A stretch of 6,716 bases of DNA. It comes from an uncultured Lysobacterales bacterium. Its GTDB lineage: Bacteria; Pseudomonadota; Gammaproteobacteria; Xanthomonadales; SZUA-36. This document shows positions 6,685-6,716 of the stretch, in pieces; position 1 is the first letter of the stretch; each line of letters opens with the position of its first letter. The DNA lies in contig CALKKN010000186.1 in the NCBI GenBank assembly GCA_937995275.1, positions 1-6,716 on the forward strand, written 5' to 3'. The position numbers and the translations under genes were made by a program. The notes beneath the pieces were generated by a model that had not been told where the DNA came from, ran no database searches, and saw nothing but the letters and a program-made list of their open reading frames with translations.

Positions 6685-6716
6685 GCCGGGCTGGGTCGTC
6701 GCAGGATGACACCACA

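Noticed and set aside
4955..6709. A 584-codon open frame on the + strand opposite the Npt-like gene.
   Set aside because: It is rich in Gln, Arg, Gly, Glu and His, has no recognisable domain and lies exactly antisense to a clear membrane-protein gene. Long antisense frames are expected in GC-rich DNA.

Overview
The window is a GC-rich (roughly 60 % or more by eye), tightly packed bacterial chromosome segment with five complete or nearly complete genes and one partial gene. Gene content (SlyD-like FKBP, CarD-like RNA polymerase-binding protein, OPT and YfcC transporters, a Tlc/Npt-like carrier) and the G/C-rich third positions fit a proteobacterium, most likely a gammaproteobacterium of a high-GC lineage. 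That placement is inference from gene content, not a phylogenetic result. I see no insertion sequences, CRISPR array, tRNA, rRNA or phage genes.

Layout. Bases 1-299 (+) hold the C-terminal end of a Na+/Ca2+ exchanger-family antiporter. Bases 300-461 are an AT-richer gap with two hairpins and the upstream region of the next unit. Bases 462-1399 (+) are a two-gene operon, a SlyD-like FKBP prolyl isomerase and a CarD-family transcription factor, overlapping by ATGA. Bases 1400-1531 separate convergent units and hold a likely intrinsic terminator for the + strand operon. On the - strand come a YfcC-family carrier (1532-2911) and, 2 bases upstream of it, an OPT-family peptide transporter (2914-4956), transcribed OPT then YfcC. 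A short gap (4957-5035) holds a strong hairpin with a T-run that reads as a terminator on the + strand only, although both flanking genes are on the - strand. The last gene (5036-6676, -) is a Tlc/Npt-like (nucleotide-exchange-transporter-like) membrane protein with an Ig/cadherin-like domain fused at its C terminus.

How they may work together. The OPT-YfcC pair looks like a peptide and amino-acid or carboxylate transport unit. The FKBP-CarD pair couples a folding helper to a global transcription-initiation factor. The carrier with the Ig-like tail is the least ordinary gene: a fold usually found outside the cytoplasm is attached to the end of a polytopic carrier, where the positive-inside rule would place it in the cytoplasm. 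No clearly new defence or mobile system is visible.
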